64,000 nt of DNA from Nocardia sp. NBC_00416. Lineage in GTDB: Bacteria; Actinomycetota; Actinomycetes; Mycobacteriales; Mycobacteriaceae. A program made the position numbers and the translations under genes. The stretch is taken from positions 5,396,501 through 5,460,500 of the forward strand of contig NZ_CP107932.1 in assembly GCF_036032445.1 (NCBI RefSeq), in the 5' to 3' direction. The notes below the pieces were generated by a model. The model was not told where the DNA came from. It made no database searches and worked only from the letters and a program-made list of their open reading frames with translations. Within the stretch, counting starts at the first letter, position 1. Each line of letters begins with the position of its first letter. Positions 9,098 to 17,399 of this stretch are shown in pieces.

Positions 9098-9123
9098 ACA
9101 ACAGCAGAAAGAGAGCAGAATTC

Positions 9124-10146
9124 ATGCGTTTCGGCAGGGCAGCCGGCCCGAAGAGAAGTACCGGGCGGTCGCGGACACCCCGCGGTTGGCGTAACCGGAT
9201 TCTGGCTATCGGTGCGGCAGTGCTCGCGCTACCGGTCGCGGCCGGAATCGCGGCCCCGACCGTCGCGCTGGCCTCGCCCGCGGCACCGGTCAAGCGCGGA
9301 GCCTTCGAAGAACTGATGGTTCCCTCCAGCATGGGCCCGATCAAGGTCCAGGTGCAGTGGGCGGCGCGCGGCGGCAACGCCGGGCTCTACCTGCTCGACG
9401 GTCTGCGCGCGCGCGACGATCGCAACGCCTGGTCGTTCGAGACCAACGCGCTGCAGCAGTTCGGCAACGACAACATCTCCCTGATCATGCCGGTCGGTGG
9501 ACAGTCGAGCTTCTACTCGGACTGGTACTCGCCCAGCAACACCAACGGTCAGAAGTTCACCTACAAGTGGGAGACCTTCCTGACCAAGGAACTCCCCGCT
9601 TTCCTCGAGGGCTACGGCGTCTCGCGCACCAACAACGCGATCGCGGGTCTGTCCATGGGCGGTAGCGCCTCCCTGGCCCTGGCCGCCTACCACCGCGACC
9701 AGTTCCGGTCGGCCGCCGCCTACTCGGGCTACCTGAACATCTCGGCGCCCGGTATGCGTGAGGCCATCCGTGTCGCCATGCTGGACGCGGGCCGCTTCAA
9801 CGTCGACTCGATGGCGGCTCCGTGGAGCCCGCAGTGGCTGCGCATGGACCCGTTCGTCTTCGCCCCGCAGCTGCGCGGTCTGCCGATGTACATCTCGGCG
9901 GCCAGCGGTCTGCCCGGCCCGTACGACAAGCCGGCCGGTGCGGTCGGTGCGTTCAACACCGGTAACGCCATGGCGCTGGAAGCCCTGTCGCTGGTGAACA
10001 CCCGGGCCTTCCAGGCGCGGCTGAAGACTCTGGGCATCGGCGCCTACTTCGACTTCCCGAGTGTGGGCACCCACTCCTGGAAGTACTGGGAAGGCCAGCT
10101 CTTCGCCTCGCGCAAGATGTTCCTGGACTCCACCAACGGCTGGTGA
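9124..10146 (+). CDS. Antigen 85-type mycolyltransferase, paralog 3 (probably highly expressed)
   Basis: Secreted mycolyltransferase of 340 residues without the Ser/Gly insert of paralogs 1 and 2. The signal peptide has a basic start and a hydrophobic core ending in ALASPAAP near residue 52. Catalytic residues are Ser 177 (GLSMGGS), Glu 286 and His 317 (GTHSW). Codons end almost uniformly in C or G, for example nearly all AAC, TTC and CTG, noticeably more biased than the neighbouring paralogs, which suggests high expression. It has its own promoter candidate, a structured leader and a strong terminator, so it is probably transcribed alone. Confidence 0.93.
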   Translation: MRFGRAAGPKRSTGRSRTPRGWRNRILAIGAAVLALPVAAGIAAPTVALASPAAPVKRGAFEELMVPSSMGPIKVQVQWAARGGNAGLYLLDGLRARDDRNAWSFETNALQQFGNDNISLIMPVGGQSSFYSDWYSPSNTNGQKFTYKWETFLTKELPAFLEGYGVSRTNNAIAGLSMGGSASLALAAYHRDQFRSAAAYSGYLNISAPGMREAIRVAMLDAGRFNVDSMAAPWSPQWLRMDPFVFAPQLRGLPMYISAASGLPGPYDKPAGAVGAFNTGNAMALEALSLVNTRAFQARLKTLGIGAYFDFPSVGTHSWKYWEGQLFASRKMFLDSTNGW

Positions 10147-10190
10147 CAGAAGGTATGCCCGTCGGTTGCCGCTGAACCGATAGTTTCCCC

Positions 10191-10233
10191 CAACGGCGCC
10201 ACCCGCTTCGTATCGAAGCAGGTGGCGCCGTTG
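10191..10233. terminator. Hairpin terminator after mycolyltransferase 3
   Basis: Arms of 20 bases beginning CAACGGCGCCACC pair with one mismatch around a short loop, 45 bases after the stop. It is followed by TCGTTCG rather than a long T-tract. Confidence 0.85.
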
Positions 10234-10320
10234 TCGTTCGCGGGTGACGGCGGCTACGAACTGGTTTGCCGCCCGCGCGTCTTACCGGGTATCCACCGGT
10301 GACGGCGGTACAAACAGTGT

Positions 10321-12183
10321 GTGGCAGGGAACACACGCGTAAACGGGGGGACGACAGTCGGCCGGTCCCGTGGACGCGCCCGGCGGCAGCTGGCGGTGTG
10401 GGCGGCCGCGCTGGTGCTTCCTTTCGCTACGGCTCAAGCGCCGGCCCTTGCTCAGCCGGCCGCCGCGGCGGCGCCCGCGACGATACGCAACGTCGTCTGG
10501 CACTCCGACCGTGATGTGGCGATCTGGGTGAACTCACCCGCCATGGGCGCCCCGATCCAGGTGCGGCTGCTGCTGGCGCGTGATTGGAACACTCAGCCGG
10601 ACGCGAAGTTCCCGGCGCTCTACATGCTCGACGGATTGCGCGCCACCGACGACGAGAACGGCTGGATCAAGGAAGCCGGCGCCGTCGATTTCTATGCCGA
10701 CAAGAACGTGACCGCGGTACTGCCGGTAGGCGGCCAATCGAGTTTCTACTCGGACTGGCTGGAACCCAACAACGGCAAGAACTACAAATGGGAGACCTTT
10801 CTCACCAAGGAACTCCCCCCGCTGCTGGAGAGCCAGTGGCGCGCCACGTCGACCAGGGGTATCGCCGGTCTGTCGATGGGCGGTACCGCCGCAATGTTCC
10901 TCGCCGCGCGCAATCCCGAGTTCGCGAAATACGCCGCCTCCTATTCGGGGTTTCTCACCACCACCAGTTTGGGGATGCCGCAGGCTATTCGACTCGCAAT
11001 GGTCGATGCCGGTGGCTTCGACGCCGGTGCGATGTGGGGGGCGCCGGGCAGCCAGCAGTGGGAAGAGCACGATCCGCTGCTGCTCGCTGATCGCCTGAAA
11101 GGTAAATCCCTCTATATCTCCAGCGGGACCGGAGCTTCCGGCAAACACGACGAGGGCAGCGAAATACCGGGAGTCAGCACGAATATGTTCGGGATGGGGC
11201 TAGAGACACTGGCCCTGCTCACTTCGCAGAACTTCGTCGAAAAACTCGGTGAACTCGGTATCCCGGCGACCGTCAACTACCGGGCCGCGGGCACCCACAC
11301 TTGGCCTTACTGGGATTTCGAGATGCGCCAGTCCTGGTCGCAGGCCGCGGGCGCACTCGGTGTGCCCGCGGTGAAGCCGGACTGCGCGGTGGGCGGCGCC
11401 ATCGGCGCGGTCGTCGGCGGCAACGGATGGCTGGGCGACTGCCTCACCGGTGAGTACCAAGTGTCCGGTGGCCTGGCCCAGGACTTCCGGCACGGCCGCG
11501 TCTTCTACGCCCCGGACAGCGGCGCGAACCCGGTCGCCGGCCGGATCGGCGGCGGATACCAGGCCGCATCCGGACCGCGCGGCGGTCTGGGGCTGCCGAC
11601 CGGCGGCGAACAACCACTGCCGGACGGGCGGGGCCGCTTCCAGCCGTTCCAGCACGGTTCCCTGTACTGGACCCCGGAAACCGGTGCGCAGATGGTGCGC
11701 GGGGCGATACTGGACGAATGGGGCCGGCAGGGCTTCGAGGGCGGGCCGGCCAGGTACCCGGTGGGCCCGGAAGTGAAGACGCCGAACCGGGACGGGGCAG
11801 TGCAGTCCTTCGAAGGCGGACCCTTCTACTTCAGCCCCGCCACCGGTGCGCACCGGGTCGAGGGGATGATCCTGGGCAAATACGCGGAACTCGGATTCGA
11901 GAACAACTGGCTGGGCTTTCCGGCCGCTCCCGAAATCCCGCTGAAGGATCTCGGCCGGTTCACCCGGTTCGAGGGCGGCAGCATCTACTGGAGTCCGCTG
12001 TCCGGCGCGTGGGCGGTCCGCGACGGGCCCATCGCCGATGCCTGGCGCGACGCCGGTTTCGAGAACGGGCGGCTGGGGTTCCCGATCAGTGACGAGTTCG
12101 CGGTGCCGGGCGGGGTGCAGCAGAACTTCCAGCGGGGGTTCATCACTGTCCGAGACAATCGCGCGGAAGTGCGGGCTCCCTGA
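10321..12183 (+). CDS. Mycolyltransferase with C-terminal LGFP repeats, paralog 4
   Basis: A 620-residue secreted protein joining an antigen 85 domain to a wall-binding repeat region, the architecture of corynebacterial Cop1/PS1-type mycolyltransferases. The signal peptide ends near ALAQPAA (about residue 45). The esterase domain spans about 60-350 with Ser 185 (GLSMGGT), Glu 295 and His 326. From about residue 365 to the end are LGFP-type repeats: LGLPTGGE (423), a degenerate RYPVGPEV (about 478), LGFPAAPE (531) and LGFPISDE (585). LGFP repeats are thought to anchor proteins to the mycolyl-arabinogalactan layer. The start is GTG 10321 with no strong ribosome site; its length matches the signal peptide well. 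Confidence 0.92.
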   Translation: MAGNTRVNGGTTVGRSRGRARRQLAVWAAALVLPFATAQAPALAQPAAAAAPATIRNVVWHSDRDVAIWVNSPAMGAPIQVRLLLARDWNTQPDAKFPALYMLDGLRATDDENGWIKEAGAVDFYADKNVTAVLPVGGQSSFYSDWLEPNNGKNYKWETFLTKELPPLLESQWRATSTRGIAGLSMGGTAAMFLAARNPEFAKYAASYSGFLTTTSLGMPQAIRLAMVDAGGFDAGAMWGAPGSQQWEEHDPLLLADRLKGKSLYISSGTGASGKHDEGSEIPGVSTNMFGMGLETLALLTSQNFVEKLGELGIPATVNYRAAGTHTWPYWDFEMRQSWSQAAGALGVPAVKPDCAVGGAIGAVVGGNGWLGDCLTGEYQVSGGLAQDFRHGRVFYAPDSGANPVAGRIGGGYQAASGPRGGLGLPTGGEQPLPDGRGRFQPFQHGSLYWTPETGAQMVRGAILDEWGRQGFEGGPARYPVGPEVKTPNRDGAVQSFEGGPFYFSPATGAHRVEGMILGKYAELGFENNWLGFPAAPEIPLKDLGRFTRFEGGSIYWSPLSGAWAVRDGPIADAWRDAGFENGRLGFPISDEFAVPGGVQQNFQRGFITVRDNRAEVRAP

Positions 12184-12455
12184 GGGCAGGTGAGCCACGC
12201 TCGCTGCGAATGCCGGGCCGATTCGTCCGGCCGATCGACTCCACTGACGGCCCGGATCCGGGCCCGCTCCCCGGCGCCCAAATAAGACAGGCTCAGCGGC
12301 GCTCGGGGGTTGGGTATTACCCTCGGTGATCGCGGCCCGGGGCAACCCGCCGGGCCGGGACGCAACCCGACGGTCAACCCAGCGGTTCGGCGGCCTCGTA
12401 TTCGAGCGGCCGCGAACCCGCGCGCACCCGCGCGCCGGAGCACAGGATGGAATGT

Positions 12456-12995
12456 ATGTATCGGACCCGAGGCGCACTGCTCGGTGTGGTGGCGGCGGTT
12501 GCCGCCGCCGGACTGCTTGCCGGCTGCGGCGACGACGAATCGACCGCGACCAGCACTCCGAAGCTGTCGACTCCGGCCGCCGCGCCGTCGGCGAGTTCGG
12601 CTCCCGCCGCCCCGGCGCCCGAGAGCCAGGCTCCCGCGGCCGAGGGTGAGGCACCCCAACCCGAGGCGCCCGCCGCGCCCGAGGCGCCCGCCGAGGAGCC
12701 GGAGCGTCCCGCGCCGGTGCCGCCGCAGGAGGCCGATACCACCCAACTCGGCGAAAAAGAGCAGACCTTCCTCGATGAACTGGGCAAACAGGGTGTGACA
12801 CCGTCCAGCCCGGATATCGCGCTGAGTATCGGCAACTATGTCTGCCAGGGTGTCGCGGCCGGAGCCTCCGATGCCGATATGACCACCTTCGTGAACGCGA
12901 TGGCGGGATCGGACTCGTCGTTCGATCCCGCGAAAATGCCGGTCGAGCAGGCGGGGAAGATCTACATCGATACCGCCAAATCGCATTACTGCTAG
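12456..12995 (+). CDS. DUF732-type lipoprotein
   Basis: A predicted lipoprotein of 179 residues. A short hydrophobic signal ends in the lipobox LLAGC, followed by a Pro/Ala/Glu-rich linker of about 70 residues. The C-terminal domain (about 95-179) has the DUF732 pattern: EQTFLDELGKQGV, then SIGNYVCQGVAAG and a final SHYC, with two conserved cysteines that could form a disulfide. The function of DUF732 is unknown; its members are common exported proteins of mycobacteria. ATG 12456 has AGGATGGA 6 bases upstream; ATG 12447, three codons earlier, is possible. It sits between the LGFP mycolyltransferase and the cutinase-like gene and ends 9 bases before it. Confidence 0.85.
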   Translation: MYRTRGALLGVVAAVAAAGLLAGCGDDESTATSTPKLSTPAAAPSASSAPAAPAPESQAPAAEGEAPQPEAPAAPEAPAEEPERPAPVPPQEADTTQLGEKEQTFLDELGKQGVTPSSPDIALSIGNYVCQGVAAGASDADMTTFVNAMAGSDSSFDPAKMPVEQAGKIYIDTAKSHYC

Positions 12996-13004
12996 TGGTT
13001 GCCG

Positions 13005-13997
13005 ATGAGTAGGGGACGTAACGGGTCCCGCCGGTCTCGGCCGGCGGGATGCCTCACGCTGCTCGCGGTGGGAGTCGTCGGGCTCGTCATCGTGGTGTTG
13101 CTCTGGTATCTGCTGGCCGGTTGCCTGCGGGAGCCGGGCCCCGGCCCGGGCCCGGAGCCCGGGCCGGGGGAACCCACCAGCCAGCCCGCGAGCTGCCCGG
13201 ATGTGCAGATGATCTCGGTGCCGGGCACCTGGGAGTCCAACAGCGCCGACGACCCGCACAACCCGACGGCCAACCCGATCTCGCTCATGCTGAACGTGAG
13301 CAACCCGGTCCAGGAGCAGTTCCCGGCCCAGCGGGTGGACGTCTACACCGTTCCCTACGTCGCGCAGTTCTCCAATCCGGTGGCGATCCCGCCGGACGGT
13401 CAGGCCTCCTACAACGTCAGCCGCACCGAAGGCACGCGGCGGACGTTCGATTTCCTGACCCAGCGCCACGAAGAATGCCCGCTGACCTCGTATGTACTGG
13501 CGGGGTTCTCGCAGGGCGCGGTGATCGCCGGGGATATCGCCGAGCAGATCGCCAAGGGCAACGGCCCGGTTCCCGCCGAACGAGTGCTGGGCGTCGCGTT
13601 GATCGCCGACGGCCGGCGCTCCGGGCAGACCGGTCCCGGCCAGCCGATCCAGGTCGGTACTCCGCCGCCCGGGGTCGGTGCGGAAGTGGCGTTGGCCGGA
13701 TTGACCGTGCCCGGGATCACCATGACCGGTGTCCGGGAAGAAGGTTTCGGTGATATGGCCGACCGGGTGTACACGATCTGCGCGCCCGGCGACCTGATCT
13801 GCGATGCGCCGCGCAACGCCCTGAGCCCGGCCAATGTCTTCGGCAGTATCGGCACGCTGACCCGGGCGGTGGGCAATCCGGTGCACAGTCTCTACCACGA
13901 TTTCGTGGTGGAACCCGACGGCACCACCGCCACGCAGTGGGCGGCCGACTGGGCCGTCGGACTGGTCGAGAGTGCGCCGTCACCGCCGCATTCATGA
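13005..13997 (+). CDS. culp6: Cutinase-like esterase/thioesterase Culp6
   Basis: An alpha/beta-hydrolase of 330 residues matching Rv3802c, an essential mycobacterial envelope enzyme with phospholipase and thioesterase activity. One N-terminal membrane helix (about 18-40) is followed by a Pro/Gly-rich linker and then CPDVQMISVPGTWES, a sequence I recognise as characteristic of this protein. The nucleophile is Ser 169 in GFSQGA; the Asp and His are probably those in GDLICDAP and PVHSLYHD. ATG 13005 is chosen; the preceding TTG at 12999 would add two residues. It lies directly upstream of the mycolate-condensing genes, as in mycobacteria. Confidence 0.92.
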   Translation: MSRGRNGSRRSRPAGCLTLLAVGVVGLVIVVLLWYLLAGCLREPGPGPGPEPGPGEPTSQPASCPDVQMISVPGTWESNSADDPHNPTANPISLMLNVSNPVQEQFPAQRVDVYTVPYVAQFSNPVAIPPDGQASYNVSRTEGTRRTFDFLTQRHEECPLTSYVLAGFSQGAVIAGDIAEQIAKGNGPVPAERVLGVALIADGRRSGQTGPGQPIQVGTPPPGVGAEVALAGLTVPGITMTGVREEGFGDMADRVYTICAPGDLICDAPRNALSPANVFGSIGTLTRAVGNPVHSLYHDFVVEPDGTTATQWAADWAVGLVESAPSPPHS

Positions 13998-14053
13998 TCG
14001 GAGGATGGCGCGGTGGGCGTGTGGTGCGCCGACCCTGTTGTGACAATTCACCG

Positions 14054-14078
14054 CACGCAGCGTGGTCCTCGCTGCGTG
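14054..14078. terminator. Small hairpin after culp6
   Basis: CACGCAGCG and its complement CGCTGCGTG form a perfect 9-bp stem with a 7-base loop, 57 bases past the culp6 stop. No T-tract is present. Confidence 0.55.
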
Positions 14079-14168
14079 ACAGGCTGTAAAGTGCGCTGGT
14101 GATCGCGCATCCCGGGCCCTGCGCCGGCCCGGGGTATGCAGACTTCCGATATCCAGGAGCATGAGTTC

Positions 14169-15188
14169 ATGACAGAAGCCGCCGCACCGGTGGATGAGTT
14201 GAGCGCGCTGGGCACTCCGCTGCGTAAGTTCCGCTTCGCGGCCGCGGGTGAGGGAAACAAGCAGGAGGGTGGCGCCCGCAAGTTCGTCCAGACGGCGCAG
14301 CAGGCCGAGGAGTACGGCTACGACACCTTCGTGGTGCCGGACCATCTCGGGGACCAGATCGGCCCGATCGCCGCCCTCGGCGCACTGACCCAGGCCACCG
14401 ACCGGATTCGGCTCGGCACCTCGGTGCTGGCCAACGGTTTTCGGCATCCGGTGGTGCTGGCCAAGGATCTGGCCACCATCGACGTGCTGTCGAAGGGCCG
14501 GCTCGAGGTAGGGATCGGGGCCGGCTGGAAGGCCGATGAATTCGCGGCCGCCGGGTTGGACTACGACCGCCCCGGGGTTCGGCTGGCCAAGCTCGACGAG
14601 ACGCTGACGATTCTCGATGTACTGCTGCGCGGACAGGAGTGCACCTTCGAGGGCAAGTACTACCAGGTGCACGGCGTCAAGGGGACCCCACGGCCGCGGC
14701 AGGGACCGCGGCCGCCGCTGTGCACCGGCGGTGGTGGGCCCAGGATGTTGAAGCTGGCCGCGAAGCACGCCGATATCGTCTCGATCGTTCCGGTCACCAC
14801 GCCGAACGGTAAGGGACTGCTGTCGGGCATCACCCTCGAGAAGACGATCGAGAAGGTGAACCTGATCAGGGAGGCCGCCGGGGACCGGTTCGATCAGATC
14901 GAGCTGAACTGGGCCATCACCGCCATCGTGATCACCGACGACCGGGAGAAGACCGCCGAGATGGCGCTGTCGGCCATCGAACGCGGGCTGCATCCCGACC
15001 TCGAGGTGGATGTCCAGCTGTCGGTCGAGGAGATCTTGAATTCGCCGTATGTGGCGATAGGCACCTTCGAGGAGATCGCCGACCAGATGCGACGTGTGCG
15101 GCAGCTCACCGGGATGTCCTATGTGGGGATATTCCCCACCCAGATGGACGCATTCGCTCCGGTGATTCCCTTGCTCCGGGAGGAGTGA
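14169..15188 (+). CDS. LLM class F420-dependent oxidoreductase
   Basis: A luciferase-like (TIM-barrel) oxidoreductase of 339 residues, expected to use reduced coenzyme F420. Motifs include YGYDTFVVPDHLGD near residue 45, RIRLGTSVLANGFRHP, the GRLEVGIGAGW signature, and the substrate-side PPLCTGGGGPRML. ATG 14169 is preferred because CAGGAG lies 9 bases upstream; ATG 14136 would add 11 residues. Its substrate cannot be read from sequence. The location between culp6 and fadD32 is notable because mycobacteria, as I recall, have no such gene there, which hints at a link to lipid metabolism in this lineage. Confidence 0.85.
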   Translation: MTEAAAPVDELSALGTPLRKFRFAAAGEGNKQEGGARKFVQTAQQAEEYGYDTFVVPDHLGDQIGPIAALGALTQATDRIRLGTSVLANGFRHPVVLAKDLATIDVLSKGRLEVGIGAGWKADEFAAAGLDYDRPGVRLAKLDETLTILDVLLRGQECTFEGKYYQVHGVKGTPRPRQGPRPPLCTGGGGPRMLKLAAKHADIVSIVPVTTPNGKGLLSGITLEKTIEKVNLIREAAGDRFDQIELNWAITAIVITDDREKTAEMALSAIERGLHPDLEVDVQLSVEEILNSPYVAIGTFEEIADQMRRVRQLTGMSYVGIFPTQMDAFAPVIPLLREE

Positions 15189-15376
15189 GAAGCTCGTCTC
15201 TGTAACATGTCTCTGGTTTGAGAACATCTAGCCGATAGCGGTCACCGCGCAGACCGCAACCCAAAACCCGCAGGGTCGGTTCTCGAATGGAGAGCACCCG
15301 CGGCGAAAGCGAGTCGGGGCCACACAGTAAACAGCGGCTATCGTGCCGTTGCCACGTGCGCCTCGGAGGAGAAGGA

Positions 15377-17287
15377 ATGGACGAGACTTTCGACGACTAC
15401 CTGGACGAGAACGGGAACATCACTATTCCTGATGATCGCACCCTGGTCGACCACGTCGAGAAGCACACCCGCAACGACGCGAACACTCTGGCGTACCGCT
15501 ACATCGACTACTCGCGCGAGCGTGACGGTGAGGCACAGGAGCTGACGTGGCAACAGTTCGGGATCCGGCTGCGCGCGGTTGCCGGTCGCCTGCAGCAGGT
15601 CACCAGCCCCGGTGACCGCGTGGCGGTGCTCGCACCGCAGGGACTCGACTATGTGATCTCTTTCTTTGCCGCCATCTACGCCGGCACGATCGCGGTACCG
15701 CTGTTCGATCCGGACGAACCGGGCCATACCGATCGTCTGCACGCCGTGCTCGGCGACTGCAAGCCCTCGGCGATCCTCACCGCCAGTTCGGCGGCCGCCG
15801 GGGTCCGCCAGTTCTTCCGTGCGCTGCCCGCCGCGCAGCGTCCGCGGATCATCGCGGTCGACGCCATCCCCGACAGTGTCGGCGAGAGCTGGGTGCGGCC
15901 GGGGATCGAGGTGGACGATATCGCCTACCTGCAGTACACCTCGGGTTCGACCAGGACCCCCGCCGGCGTGGAGATCACCCATCGCGCCGTCGGCACCAAC
16001 CTGCTGCAGATGGTCGACGCCATCGGCCTGGACTGGAACTCGCGCGGGGTCACCTGGCTACCGCTGTTCCACGATATGGGTCTGCTCACCGTGATCCTGC
16101 CGGCCGTGGGCGGCAAGTTCATCACCATCATGTCGCCGGCTTCGTTCGTGCGGCGCCCCTACCGGTGGATCAAGGAACTGGCCGCCGCGTCCGACGGTGC
16201 GGGCACCTTCGCCGCGGCCCCGAACTTCGCGTTCGAGCACGCGGCCGTGCGCGGGCTGCCGAAGAACGGCGAATCGCTGGACCTGTCGAATGTCATCGGC
16301 CTGATCAACGGCAGCGAACCGGTGACCACCTCGTCGATGAAGAAGTTCAACGACGCGTTCGCGCCCTACGGACTGTCGAAGACCGCCATCAAACCGTGCT
16401 ACGGCATGGCGGAGGCGACGCTGTTCGTCTCGGCGACCAAATCCGAGGACGAGGCCAAGGTCACCTATGTGGACCGCAGCGAGCTCAACGCCGGCCGGAT
16501 GGTGCGGGTCGAGCAGGGCGCGGAGAATTCGATCGCCCAGGTGAGCTGCGGTTATGTGGCCAAGTCCCAGTGGGCTGTGATCGTCGATCCGGAATCGGTC
16601 GACGGCACGGCACGGGAGCAGCCCGACGGCCACGTCGGCGAGATCTGGCTGCACGGCAACAATATGGGCATCGGGTATTGGGGTCGTGCGAACGAGACGG
16701 TCGCGACCTTCCGGAACAAGGTCGTGCACCCGCTCGCCGCGGACAGCCACGCCGAGGGCGCCGCGCCCGACGCCGACTGGATGCGCACCGGTGACTACGG
16801 CGTGTACTTCGACGGCGAGCTGTACATCACCGGCCGCGTCAAGGATCTGGTGATCGTCGACGGCCGCAACCACTACCCGCAGGACCTCGAGTTCTCCGCG
16901 CAGGAGGCCAGCACCGCGCTGCGGCCCGGTTTCGTCGCGGCGTTCTCGGTACCGGCCAATCAGCTGCCGGCCGAGGTGTTCGCGCAGGGCAGCCATTCGG
17001 GCCTGAAGTTCGACGCCGACGACGGCTCCGAACAGTTGGTGGTCGTGGCCGAGCGTGGGCCCGGCGCCGGCAAGGCCGATCCGCTGCCGATCGCCGACGC
17101 GGTGCGCGCCGCGATCTCCCAGCGGCACGGTGTGACGGTGCGGGATCTGCTCCTGGTTCCCGCGGGTTCCATTCCGCGCACATCCAGCGGGAAGATCGCG
17201 CGGCGCGCGTGCAAGGCGGCGTACGTGGAGGGCACCCTGCGGGGCGGCTACACCCAGCAGGCCTTTCCGGACGCCCCCGAGGAATAG
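15377..17287 (+). CDS. fadD32: Long-chain fatty-acid AMP ligase FadD32
   Basis: A fatty acyl-AMP ligase of 636 residues that activates the meromycolate chain and loads it onto the N-terminal acyl carrier domain of Pks13. The adenylation core motif QYTSGSTRTPAG (from Gln 186) has the Arg-Thr-Pro-Ala variation typical of FadD32 rather than acyl-CoA ligases; LPLFHDMGLL, CYGMAEATLF, RTGDYG and the C-terminal SSGKIARRA (Lys 606) follow in order. The insertion characteristic of acyl-AMP ligases is present before the hinge. ATG 15377 is clear, with GGAGGAGAAGG just upstream; the longer reading from 15287 has no ribosome site. A TATCGT box at 15339-15344 could be its -10 element. Confidence 0.96.
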   Translation: MDETFDDYLDENGNITIPDDRTLVDHVEKHTRNDANTLAYRYIDYSRERDGEAQELTWQQFGIRLRAVAGRLQQVTSPGDRVAVLAPQGLDYVISFFAAIYAGTIAVPLFDPDEPGHTDRLHAVLGDCKPSAILTASSAAAGVRQFFRALPAAQRPRIIAVDAIPDSVGESWVRPGIEVDDIAYLQYTSGSTRTPAGVEITHRAVGTNLLQMVDAIGLDWNSRGVTWLPLFHDMGLLTVILPAVGGKFITIMSPASFVRRPYRWIKELAAASDGAGTFAAAPNFAFEHAAVRGLPKNGESLDLSNVIGLINGSEPVTTSSMKKFNDAFAPYGLSKTAIKPCYGMAEATLFVSATKSEDEAKVTYVDRSELNAGRMVRVEQGAENSIAQVSCGYVAKSQWAVIVDPESVDGTAREQPDGHVGEIWLHGNNMGIGYWGRANETVATFRNKVVHPLAADSHAEGAAPDADWMRTGDYGVYFDGELYITGRVKDLVIVDGRNHYPQDLEFSAQEASTALRPGFVAAFSVPANQLPAEVFAQGSHSGLKFDADDGSEQLVVVAERGPGAGKADPLPIADAVRAAISQRHGVTVRDLLLVPAGSIPRTSSGKIARRACKAAYVEGTLRGGYTQQAFPDAPEE

Positions 17288-17385
17288 GGACAACCGAGCC
17301 GGGTCGCGACCTCGAGTGAGCGAAGCGAAGCGCCCATCCACCACAGCGATGCGCAGGCTGTTGCCGGGCACCGCGTACAGACAGG

Positions 17386-17391
17386 TAGCTT
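17386..17391 (+). promoter_or_regulatory. TANNNT -10 box ahead of pks13
   Basis: TAGCTT lies 8 bases before ATG 17400, the spacing of leaderless actinobacterial transcripts. GAGGA between them could also serve as a ribosome site, so pks13 may be both co-transcribed with fadD32 and started separately. Confidence 0.45.
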
Positions 17392-17399
17392 GAGGACTG

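Larger units (their letters stand above)
8682..9123. other. Intergenic region with terminator, promoter and 5' leader of mycolyltransferase 3
   Basis: No convincing gene lies in these 442 bases. They hold a perfect hairpin (8727-8765), a sigma-A-like promoter candidate (8944-8973) and a stable stem in the presumed leader (9065-9097), each listed separately. The length and structure set this gap apart from the other spacers of the cluster. Confidence 0.7.
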
